From Bacteriovoracaceae bacterium (GTDB lineage Bacteria > Bdellovibrionota > UBA1018), in assembly GCA_947446835.1 (NCBI GenBank), contig CANFHS010000103.1:1-8326 (forward strand): 8,326 nucleotides of DNA, read 5' to 3'. Made by a program: the position numbers and the translations under genes. Shown in pieces: positions 1-5,834 of this stretch; positions within the stretch are counted from its first letter, which is position 1; each line of letters begins with the position of its first letter. A model generated the notes under the pieces. That model saw only the letters and a list, made by a program, of their open reading frames with translations. It searched no databases and was not told the origin of the DNA.

Positions 1-1862
1 AGCGAGGCCGAGCGGAAGGAACGTGCCTGGGGCTTGGCGCCCACGACACTCTTCTGGACGAAAAGACCGTCGCGGAGCGAGGTTTCCCAGAACGTCTGGA
101 ACGAGCCTCCGGCACCCGCGAGCGGGAACACGGTCTCTTTCCAGTTGGCGACCACATAGTCGTGCCAGGTATTCTCGGCCGGGGCCGCAGCCACGCGGGC
201 CGCCAGGCCCGAGGCCTTGAGCTGGGCCGCGCCGATCCACGCCAGAAGCGAGTCCTGGAAGCTGCGTGATGCGAAGATCGGAGCCAGGGTCGGCTGCTGC
301 AGGCTGTAAACGCCCTTGCGGATGCGGGCATCACCCCAGTTTTCCAGGGCGTGATGATCCGGCAGGAGCATATCGGCCACCGCCGAGGTCTCGTTCTCGC
401 GGTCAGTGACCTGGATCACGAGGCCGGCCTTCTTGACCGCCTGGGCAAAGCCCGCCGAAGCCGGCAGGGCGTACATCGGGTTGGCGCGATGGATGATCAG
501 CACATCCACCAGACCCGCGTTCAGGTCCGCGATGAGCTTGGCCATGCCGCCAAAGCCCGTCGAGGGACGCTGCACCGGGGCGGCAGTGCCGTCGACCGTC
601 GAGCCTTCGTTTTCGAGAGCCGAGTTCAGGAGGTTGACCACCGCCTGAACCGCCACGGCGTTTTCCGACTTGGACTGGGTGCCACCGGCCACCACCAGGC
701 CTTTGCCTTTGGCGCTCCAGAGCGCTTCGGCAGCCTGGGTGAAGCACGCGGCCGTGCATCCGAACTCCTTGGCCACCGCCTCGGGCTTGTAGCTTTCGAG
801 CGCGGCGCGGACCGCGCTGTCCGCGGCGAAGCGTGAACGCCCCTGGCGGATGATCAGCTCGTGCGCCAGGGCCATGGCCACCTTGAGCTCGTCGCCCGGA
901 CGGACCGGGGTACGGACGTCGGCGTTGGCGCCGGTCAAGCTCATCACGCCTTCAAAGACGAAGAGCTTGGACATCTTCTCGGAGGCGGCCTTCTTGGACT
1001 CCAGCTTGCGGAGCTGGGCCCACTGCTGGGCGTGCCCGACCGATTCCGGCCAGGTGCCCAGGAAGTCGGCGCCGATCGACACCACCACTTCGGCCGCGTC
1101 AAAGCGGTAGACCGGAGTGACGGCGGTGCCGTAGCTGGCTTCCTGGCCTTCCAGGATCTCGTCCAGGGACAGGGGCTCGAATTCAACGGACTGCGCGCCC
1201 GCGCCGAACGCGGCCAGGAATTCCTGGGTCAGGCGACGGGTCGAGTCCGAATGCACGGCACCCGAAAGGATGCGCACTTTGCCCTGGCCAGCGGACCGCA
1301 GCTTGGCGGCCACCTGGGTGTCCACTTCCTTCCAGCCCAGCTTGGCCTGGGTTCCCAGGGTGCGGGACCGCGAAGCGGGCTCCTGCAGGCGCTCGGGATC
1401 GTACAGGTCCAGCACGGCCGACTGCTGGCGCGCCGAAAGGCGGCCGCGGTTGACCGGGTGATCCGGGTTGCCTTCCAGCTTCACGGGGCGACCTTCGCGG
1501 ACCTTCACCAGAAGGCCCATGCCGGTCTCGGGATCGCTGGAGGCGTAATAGTTGGCCACACCCGGAGTCACTTCATCCGGCTTGACCACGTAAGGGATGA
1601 TCTTGTGCACCGGCTTGCGTGCGCAGGCAAAGCCCGCCATCGCCATCGATGCGCCCATGATGCCCAGGAACTCGCGGCGAGCCAGGCCCTGGGTGTCGAT
1701 CTTGTCGATCAAGGCGATGGATTCCACCGGCTTGTCGTGGAACTCCTGCCCGCGCTTTTCGAGGTTTCTGGAATCCGCCCAGTAGGCGGGATTCAGCTCC
1801 TCGGGAGCGAGCCAATGACGCGGCGGAACGAAATTCTGGGGAGTCTGATTGTCCATGGTCAT
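1..1862 (-). CDS. actB: Alternative complex III subunit ActB, molybdopterin-oxidoreductase-like (3' end outside window)
   Basis: The first 620 residues are present and the frame is still open at the window edge. ActB is the large periplasmic subunit of alternative complex III, which oxidises quinol and passes electrons to a cytochrome c or directly to an oxidase. It resembles molybdopterin oxidoreductases, but family members do not bind molybdenum. Residues about 61-67 read ARREFLG, a twin-arginine motif preceded by an unusually long N-region and followed by a hydrophobic stretch ending in Cys80. This matches the extended Tat signal of the family. Family-typical strings follow: KPVHKIIPYVVKPDEVTPG, then EGNPDHPVNRGRLSARQ and LDLYDPERL. 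The Fe-S domain expected at the C-terminus of a roughly 1000-residue ActB lies outside the window. The start is ATG at 1862; ATG at 1856 is equally possible, as neither has a strong ribosome binding site. The gene begins 11 nt after actA, so co-transcription is near certain. Confidence 0.9.
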   Translation of the reverse strand, partial: MTMDNQTPQNFVPPRHWLAPEELNPAYWADSRNLEKRGQEFHDKPVESIALIDKIDTQGLARREFLGIMGASMAMAGFACARKPVHKIIPYVVKPDEVTPGVANYYASSDPETGMGLLVKVREGRPVKLEGNPDHPVNRGRLSARQQSAVLDLYDPERLQEPASRSRTLGTQAKLGWKEVDTQVAAKLRSAGQGKVRILSGAVHSDSTRRLTQEFLAAFGAGAQSVEFEPLSLDEILEGQEASYGTAVTPVYRFDAAEVVVSIGADFLGTWPESVGHAQQWAQLRKLESKKAASEKMSKLFVFEGVMSLTGANADVRTPVRPGDELKVAMALAHELIIRQGRSRFAADSAVRAALESYKPEAVAKEFGCTAACFTQAAEALWSAKGKGLVVAGGTQSKSENAVAVQAVVNLLNSALENEGSTVDGTAAPVQRPSTGFGGMAKLIADLNAGLVDVLIIHRANPMYALPASAGFAQAVKKAGLVIQVTDRENETSAVADMLLPDHHALENWGDARIRKGVYSLQQPTLAPIFASRSFQDSLLAWIGAAQLKASGLAARVAAAPAENTWHDYVVANWKETVFPLAGAGGSFQTFWETSLRDGLFVQKSVVGAKPQARSFRSAS

Positions 1863-1873
1863 CTCGGTTGAAC

Positions 1874-2470
1874 TCAGTAGTGGCAGGTGGTGCAGTTGAC
1901 GGAAGCCACCTGATGGCCGCGCGGATCCTTCAGGTCAGGATGGTAGGCGCGAAGCACGTTGCTGGGAGTGGTCTGGCCGCGGTGACACGACATGCACCAG
2001 CCCATGTTCAGGGGCGAAACCTGGGAAACCCGGTCCATCTCCTGGATGGGGCCGTGGCAGGTCTGGCAGGAGACCCCAGCCGTGATGTGACGGCTGTGCA
2101 CGAAGTGGGCATGGTCCGGAAGCTCGTGGATCCTCACCCATTCGATCGGCCGGCCTTCGTTGTAGGCCTGGGTGATCTGCTTGATCCAGGGCGAGTCCGT
2201 CTTCACCACTTTGTGGCAGTTCATGCACACATTGAGGGAGGGAACCCCGGCGTGGGCCGACTTCTCGGCGCTGCCATGGCAATAGAGGCATGCCATCTTG
2301 TACTGACCCGCATGCAGCTTGTGGCTGAACGGAATCGGTTGCTCCGGAGCATAACCTTGGTTGGAGGAGTTGGGGAACATCGTCACCACTGCGTAGCCGA
2401 TCACAGGAATCAGCAGCGCCGCAGCGAGAATGCCCAACTTTTTCATGGGCGAACCATCGTTGGATGACAT
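1874..2470 (-). CDS. actA: Alternative complex III pentaheme cytochrome c subunit ActA
   Basis: The 198-residue protein contains five CxxCH haem c attachment motifs: CLYCH (61-65), CMNCH (82-86), CQTCH (135-139), CMSCH (159-163) and CTTCH (193-197). The last lies one residue from the C-terminus. Many other histidines (50, 53, 73, 115, 120, 122, 125, 128, 177, 186) could be distal axial ligands. An N-terminal hydrophobic segment at about residues 12-32, preceded by KK, would export the protein and probably anchor it in the inner membrane, as in characterised ActA. Five haems together with a directly downstream actB identify the alternative complex III subunit rather than a nitrite reductase-type cytochrome such as NrfH. 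The start at 2470 is chosen because AGGTG lies 6 nt upstream (2477-2481). A second in-frame ATG at 2446 (MKKLGIL) would give a more compact signal anchor but has no clear binding site. It is the first gene seen in the leftward operon. Confidence 0.92.
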   Translation of the reverse strand: MSSNDGSPMKKLGILAAALLIPVIGYAVVTMFPNSSNQGYAPEQPIPFSHKLHAGQYKMACLYCHGSAEKSAHAGVPSLNVCMNCHKVVKTDSPWIKQITQAYNEGRPIEWVRIHELPDHAHFVHSRHITAGVSCQTCHGPIQEMDRVSQVSPLNMGWCMSCHRGQTTPSNVLRAYHPDLKDPRGHQVASVNCTTCHY

Positions 2471-2724
2471 TCAGCGCACCTAAAAAGTAAGAGTTTGGAC
2501 TGGCCCTTTTCTAACTGCACTTTTCGCCACATTCCAGCGTCTTTTCGAGAACCTAATTACGACTCACGAAGTCGTAATCGGTGTCCAAACATTCGACAGG
2601 CCTCCAGAATCCGACACCCGAAGCCTCGCTTTCGGCCATGGGAGCCAATCCTGGGCGTTTTCGCGCCGCGTCTGACAGGCCCGTTTTTTGCTCTTGCACT
2701 TGGGTCACGAAAAGTGGAGTTGGA
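2471..2724. other. Divergent intergenic region between actA and an exported-protein gene
   Basis: This 254-bp region separates two genes that start back to back, so it should carry promoters for both directions. It is more AT-rich than the flanking genes and contains T and A runs (for example TTTTTT at 2684-2689). It holds a perfect 9-bp inverted repeat at 2556-2578. An 8-bp pair, GTTTGGAC at 2493-2500 and GTCCAAAC at 2583-2590, encloses the dyad, but this could be chance. A rightward frame stays open from 2581 into the exported protein, but I read it as non-coding because the signal peptide starts at 2725. The only rightward -35-like hexamer noticed is CTGACA (2672-2677), with a poor -10 partner. 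I could not identify a convincing leftward promoter for actA. Confidence 0.7.
2556..2578. promoter_or_regulatory. Perfect 9-bp inverted repeat, candidate operator upstream of actA
   Basis: The arms are ATTACGACT (2556-2564) and AGTCGTAAT (2570-2578), exact reverse complements separated by the 5-nt spacer CACGA. The near edge is about 86 nt from the actA start and about 147 nt from the start of the divergent gene. The geometry suits a dimeric DNA-binding regulator. As RNA it could also form a 9-bp hairpin with a 5-nt loop in a long actA leader. No U-run follows on either strand, which argues against an intrinsic terminator. I do not recognise the regulator. Confidence 0.55.
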
Positions 2725-3315
2725 ATGCACATGATCGAAAGTTTCAAGAAGCTTTCGATGGCCGTGACGGGCCTCGCGCTGATCCTCGGCGCGAGTTCCG
2801 CCAGGGCCACCGAAATCGAATGCCAAGACCCAGTCCTCAAGCCCGCCCTTTCCCGTCTCCTGAAACGGGACCAGGAGCTGACTTCCCGTCAGTCCCGCCT
2901 CATCGGCAAGGCGCGGGCCCTTCCGGGAACCCCGGAGTGGGGCGAGCGGCTGGCCAACCACGAAAACTACCTGCTCCAGCGCGCCTCGAACGCCTCGGGG
3001 CTGGCCATCACCGAAAGCCAGCGCGCCAAGCTCGAAGCCGTGATCCAGGCGCACCGGCAGGACGAGATCATCGAGCGCATCCACTCGCGGACCCTGAGCT
3101 TCAAGCGCGAAATCGCCTCAAGCTCGGTGCGCCACGCCCGGTACCGCAAGGAACTGAAGGGTGGCGAGACCCCCCTGCCCGACCGCATCCTGGACATGCT
3201 GGGCTCCTACCAGGCCGAACAGTCCGAGCTGCAGCGCTGGATCTCCAGTTTCCACCAGAGCTGTCGCCAGGTAACGCAGCTCAAGGCCTCCGCCTCGGCT
3301 CGCGGCCACTCCTGA
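2725..3315 (+). CDS. Uncharacterised Sec-exported, helix-rich two-cysteine protein
   Basis: I do not recognise a family. From ATG 2725 the product is 196 residues. It opens with a textbook Sec signal: basic FKK at 7-9, hydrophobic core at about 12-22, and an ARA site predicting cleavage after Ala28. The mature part is highly charged and predicted mostly helical, with coiled-coil-like stretches rich in Lys, Arg, Glu and Gln (about 38-60, 95-125 and 155-180). It has only two cysteines, C33 just after the cleavage site and C180 near the end, which could form a disulfide closing the helical bundle. The start is supported by GGAG (2716-2719) 5 nt upstream; ATG 2731 is an alternative. It is divergent from actA across a shared regulatory region, which allows but does not prove a link to the respiratory complex. 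It ends 3 nt before the stop of the convergent methyltransferase. Confidence 0.75.
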   Translation: MHMIESFKKLSMAVTGLALILGASSARATEIECQDPVLKPALSRLLKRDQELTSRQSRLIGKARALPGTPEWGERLANHENYLLQRASNASGLAITESQRAKLEAVIQAHRQDEIIERIHSRTLSFKREIASSSVRHARYRKELKGGETPLPDRILDMLGSYQAEQSELQRWISSFHQSCRQVTQLKASASARGHS

Positions 3316-3323
3316 GCCTCAGG
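3311..3323. repeat. Palindrome CCTGAG-C-CTCAGG across two convergent stop codons
   Basis: The 13-bp near-perfect dyad contains the TGA of the rightward exported-protein gene (3313-3315) and the TGA of the leftward methyltransferase (3319-3321). A weaker alternative stem pairs AGCC (3315-3318) with GGCT (3323-3326). No T-tract follows, so intrinsic termination is uncertain. Symmetric stop contexts alone generate part of this palindrome. Confidence 0.4.
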
Positions 3324-3960
3324 GCTTGCGGGCCACCAGGCTGGCCACGGCGGTGCGGCCGTCGTTCGTTTCACGGTAAACCAGGATCTGGAAGTCCTTG
3401 AACAGCTCCCTGAGCTCCCCCGGAGCCAGCAGGGTGTCGCGGGGCAGCCCCTGGCCTCCGGGATTCCTGAGCTGTTCGAGAGTGTGGTTCTCGAAAACCA
3501 CCACCCCGCCGCTCCTCAGCCCCCGCTTGATCTGGGGAATCAGGGACCTCAGCAGGAAGTGGATGTCGAGGATGACGTCATAGGTTTCCGGCCGGATCAC
3601 ATAGTGGTTCAGGTCCGCGTTGATGGTGTTGATCGAAACATGATGCGACCGGGCCAGCTTCTTGGCCTTGCGAAGCGCCACGCCCGAGTAGTCGACCCCG
3701 TCCACCCGGAAGCCCTTCTTGGCCAGGAACACGCCGTTCCGCCCCTCGGCCATGGCCAGATCGAGCGCCCGGCCCACCGGAAGCAGCTCCACCTGCTCGC
3801 GCACGAAAGCAGCCGGCTCGGTTCCGTAGACGTAGGAGCGCGTGTTGAAGAGCTGATCCCAGTGCGTCCGATCCTCTTCGGAATCCGTCCCCGTCACCCG
3901 CTGGTAGGCATTCCAGCCACGCGGGTGGATGGCGTCGGCCCGGGCCTGGATTCCGGCCAT
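3319..3960 (-). CDS. Class I SAM-dependent methyltransferase, TehB-like
   Basis: The product is a 213-residue Rossmann-fold methyltransferase if started at ATG 3960; its substrate is unknown. An N-terminal HWDQLFNTRSYVYGTEPAAF segment (34-52) is typical of the small TehB-like group. Motif I follows as ALDLAMAEGRNGVFLA (65-80), with the post-strand acidic residue D90 in VDGVDYS as the expected ribose contact. Further motifs are SLIPQIKRGLRSGGVVVFE (139-157) and an APGELRELF segment near the end. Motif I is degenerate: the family's usual GCGEGRN reads AMAEGRN. The start is uncertain. ATG 4053 would give 244 residues with a hydrophobic, signal-like N-terminus. However, its codons before 3960 (CAA, AGG, GTA, CGA, ATT, CTT) differ from the GC-ending codons downstream, and it would cover the tatA promoter and overlap the tatA start. 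It is divergent from tatA and convergent with the exported-protein gene. Confidence 0.82.
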   Translation of the reverse strand: MAGIQARADAIHPRGWNAYQRVTGTDSEEDRTHWDQLFNTRSYVYGTEPAAFVREQVELLPVGRALDLAMAEGRNGVFLAKKGFRVDGVDYSGVALRKAKKLARSHHVSINTINADLNHYVIRPETYDVILDIHFLLRSLIPQIKRGLRSGGVVVFENHTLEQLRNPGGQGLPRDTLLAPGELRELFKDFQILVYRETNDGRTAVASLVARKP

Positions 3961-4013
3961 TCCGTAAGCGATTCCGAGGAGCGCCCCAAGTCCTCGAGCC
4001 CCAAGCCCTTGAA

Positions 4014-4042
4014 TTGACACGCCCAGACGGGATCGGTATACC
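4014..4042 (+). promoter_or_regulatory. Sigma-70-type promoter of tatA-hpt
   Basis: A perfect -35 hexamer TTGACA (4014-4019) is followed after exactly 17 nt by TATACC (4037-4042), which matches four of six -10 positions. The -10 lies in the palindrome GGTATACC (4035-4042). Transcription would start near 4048-4050, only a few bases before the tatA ATG at 4052. The element lies in the 91-bp gap between the two divergent starts if the methyltransferase begins at 3960. Confidence 0.65.
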
Positions 4043-4051
4043 CTTTGGACC

Positions 4052-4264
4052 ATGTTTGGAATTTCCGGCGAACACCTGCTCATCCTGGCCATCGTCCTTC
4101 TCATCTTCGGCCCCCGCCGTCTACCCGAGCTCGGGAACACGCTGGGCAAGGCCATGAAGAACTTCAAGGACGCGTTGTCCGGCGTGGAAGAGGCGAAGTA
4201 CCGCCGGATCGACGAAGAAAAAGAAGCAAAAAAAGAAGAGAAGTCCGAAACACAGAAGGGCTGA
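4052..4264 (+). CDS. tatA: Sec-independent protein translocase subunit TatA
   Basis: The 70-residue product has the complete TatA/E layout. A short N-terminal transmembrane helix (about residues 5-19) is followed by the hinge FGPRRLPELG (19-28), an amphipathic helix with the conserved GKAMKNFKDAL segment (32-42), and a highly charged Lys/Glu tail (47-70). TatA oligomers assist passage of folded, twin-arginine-bearing proteins across the inner membrane. ActB, encoded in this window, is a plausible client. The start is fixed by the family-typical MFGIS beginning. No Shine-Dalgarno sequence lies at normal distance (GGA at 4047-4049 is too close), and the promoter ends 9 nt upstream, suggesting a leaderless or nearly leaderless message. 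No tatB or tatC is adjacent, so the rest of the translocase must be elsewhere. The tail has an A7 run (4228-4234). hpt starts 6 nt after the stop. Confidence 0.93.
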   Translation: MFGISGEHLLILAIVLLIFGPRRLPELGNTLGKAMKNFKDALSGVEEAKYRRIDEEKEAKKEEKSETQKG

Positions 4265-4270
4265 TTCGCC

Positions 4271-4807
4271 ATGATGGTCGATGACCGGAACTTCCAGAAG
4301 TACCTCTCGCGCCACGAAATCGACGCCTCGGTCCAGGAACTGGCCGCGCGGATCAACAAGGACTATGAAGGCAAGTCCGTGCTTCTGGTCGCGGTCCTCA
4401 AGGGCGCGATCCTCTTCGCCGCCGATCTGGCCCGCCACCTGACGGTGGAGCACGAGGTCGAGTTCGTGCGCCTGTCGAGCTACGGCAAGGCGCGCACTTC
4501 GTCGGGCACCGTGACCATCCTGAAGGACATCGGCATCGATATCCGCGGAAAGCACGTGCTGATCCTCGAGGAAATCATCGACAGCGGCCGCACGCTGCGC
4601 TTCCTGTACGACCGCCTGCAGGCTTCGGGCCCGGCCTCGGTCGAGATCGTCACCCTGCTCGACAAGGCCTCCAAGCGCGTCGTCGAGATTCCGGTGAAGT
4701 ACGTGGGCCGCCTGGTCGACGACCAGTTCCTGATCGGCTACGGTCTGGACCTCGAGGAGAAGTGCCGGAACCTTCCGGACATCTACTACCTGAAGTACCC
4801 GAACTGA
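4271..4807 (+). CDS. hpt: Hypoxanthine-guanine phosphoribosyltransferase
   Basis: The 178-residue cytoplasmic enzyme of purine salvage transfers the phosphoribosyl group from PRPP to hypoxanthine or guanine, giving IMP or GMP. Its length is normal for the bacterial family. Visible motifs are VAVLKGAILFAADLARHL (40-57, the PPi-binding loop around LKG), the flexible-loop SSYGKARTSSG (69-79), the PRPP-binding VLILEEIIDSGRT (96-108), LLDKASKR (129-136, purine-contact lysine) and VDDQFLIGYGLDLEEKCRNLP (149-169). The acidic pair in the PRPP loop is Glu-Glu rather than the usual Glu-Asp, a conservative change. ATG 4271 and the adjacent ATG 4274 both fit, with AGAAGGG (4253-4259) upstream at a somewhat long distance. 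The 6-nt gap after tatA implies co-transcription. The gene ends 10 nt from the convergent gpsA stop. Xanthine as an additional substrate cannot be excluded. Confidence 0.93.
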   Translation: MMVDDRNFQKYLSRHEIDASVQELAARINKDYEGKSVLLVAVLKGAILFAADLARHLTVEHEVEFVRLSSYGKARTSSGTVTILKDIGIDIRGKHVLILEEIIDSGRTLRFLYDRLQASGPASVEIVTLLDKASKRVVEIPVKYVGRLVDDQFLIGYGLDLEEKCRNLPDIYYLKYPN

Positions 4808-4821
4808 GGCCTCTGCCTCAG
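4804..4821. terminator. Hairpin covering the hpt and gpsA stop codons, possible bidirectional terminator
   Basis: CTGAGGC (4804-4810) and GCCTCAG (4815-4821) form a perfect 7-bp GC-rich stem with a CTCT loop. The TGA stops of hpt (4805-4807) and gpsA (4818-4820) both lie in the stem. It sits at a convergent junction where a bidirectional terminator is expected, but no T-tract follows on either side, so factor-dependent termination or a simple transcript end-stabilising hairpin is equally plausible. Confidence 0.4.
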
Positions 4822-5834
4822 GCGTGCGGAATGGGGCGGGTCATCAGGTGGTGCAGCATCTGCTGCACGGTCCGCTGGCCCTGGAGCAGCTCGTACACGC
4901 CCTCCGTGATGGGCATGTAGATGTCGCGCTTGCGGGCGAACTCCCACACGCTCTGGCAGGTCCGCACGCCTTCGGCCGTGCTGCCCAGCTCCTCCAGCAC
5001 CTGCTCCAGCTTGCGGCCTTCGCCCAGTGCGAAGCCCACGCGGTAATTGCGCGACAAGGGGCTTGAGCAGGTGGCCAGCAGATCGCCCACCCCGGCCAGG
5101 CCCAGGAACGTGGACTCCTGCGCGCCCAGGAATGTGCCAAAGCGGACCATCTCGGCCAGGCCGCGCGAAATCAGCGCGCTCCGGGCGTTCCAGCCCAGCT
5201 TCAGGGCGTCCAGCGCGCCGGCCGCGATGGCCAGCACGTTCTTGAGGACCCCCGCCCACTCCACGCCCACCACGTCGGTGTGCGGGTAAACGCGGAACAT
5301 CTCGTTGGTCAACAGCGCGCAGCCGGCCTCGACCACCTCTTCGAAAGCCGAAGCCACGACCGTGGCCGCCGGCTCGCCGCGCGCCACCTCGTCGGCCAGG
5401 TTCGGGCCGCTGATCACGCCGATGCGCGCCGCCGGCAGCTCCTCGCGCAGGATGACCGAGACGCGCTTGAGCGAGCCATCCTCCACGCCCTTGGTGGCGT
5501 GCAGGATGACCTCGTCGCCCTGGAACAGGTGCGCCAGCTCGCGGGCCTGTGACCGGCACGCCTTGCTGGGCAGGGCCCAGATCACCGCCTGGATTCCGCC
5601 TTCGAAGACGCGCGCGGGGTCATTGTAGGCCCGCACGTTGCCGCCCAGCTGCAGGTCCTGCGCGTACTTGGGGTTGGATCGCGTGGCGTTCATCGAGCGC
5701 GCGGATTCCTCTTCGCGCGTCCAGAAACGCACCTCGTTGCAGTTCTTCGAAACCAGGTGCGCCAGCACCGTGCCCCAGTTCCCGGCGCCGATGACGGCAA
5801 CGGTGGACTTACGCCAGAAATCCTTTTCGGTCAT
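4818..5834 (-). CDS. gpsA: NAD(P)-dependent glycerol-3-phosphate dehydrogenase
   Basis: The 338-residue cytoplasmic enzyme reduces dihydroxyacetone phosphate to sn-glycerol-3-phosphate, the backbone precursor of phospholipids. Motifs are in the expected order and the length is normal: dinucleotide-binding VIGAGNWGT (14-22), WALPSKA (86-92), LHATKGVE (111-118), ISGPNLADEVARG (141-153), GVLKNVLAIAAG (195-206, with the catalytic lysine K198), NARSALISRG (216-225) and LAGVGDLLATCSSPLSRNYRVG (246-267, with D251 and the conserved SRN). The start at 5834 has GAAAGG (5843-5848) 8 nt upstream. It overlaps the end of the acyltransferase gene by 26 nt, so the two are probably translationally coupled, which fits consecutive use of glycerol-3-phosphate. 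Last gene of the leftward operon. Confidence 0.96.
   Translation of the reverse strand: MTEKDFWRKSTVAVIGAGNWGTVLAHLVSKNCNEVRFWTREEESARSMNATRSNPKYAQDLQLGGNVRAYNDPARVFEGGIQAVIWALPSKACRSQARELAHLFQGDEVILHATKGVEDGSLKRVSVILREELPAARIGVISGPNLADEVARGEPAATVVASAFEEVVEAGCALLTNEMFRVYPHTDVVGVEWAGVLKNVLAIAAGALDALKLGWNARSALISRGLAEMVRFGTFLGAQESTFLGLAGVGDLLATCSSPLSRNYRVGFALGEGRKLEQVLEELGSTAEGVRTCQSVWEFARKRDIYMPITEGVYELLQGQRTVQQMLHHLMTRPIPHA

Noticed and set aside
23..220. Arg/Pro-rich short plus-strand frame at the left edge
   Set aside because: It is antisense to actB with a low-complexity composition typical of off-frame translation of GC-rich DNA.
861..1871. A 336-codon plus-strand open frame opposite actB
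   Set aside because: It lies wholly antisense to a frame that encodes family-typical ActB sequence without interruption.
1868..2467. A 199-codon plus-strand open frame opposite actA
   Set aside because: It mirrors the pentaheme cytochrome gene almost exactly, which has five CxxCH motifs and a ribosome binding site; the antisense product has no family features.
2515..2535. Sigma-54-like GG/GC elements on the minus strand upstream of actA
   Set aside because: TGGCGAAAAGTGCA has the GG and GC dinucleotides two bases closer than the sigma-54 consensus allows.
2581..2724. Extension of the exported-protein frame upstream to ATG 2581
   Set aside because: It would put 48 residues before a clean Sec signal peptide, and GGAG sits at proper distance from ATG 2725.
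4054..4359. N-terminal extension of the methyltransferase frame across tatA
   Set aside because: It runs antisense through the whole of tatA and into hpt; codons there are dictated by those genes.
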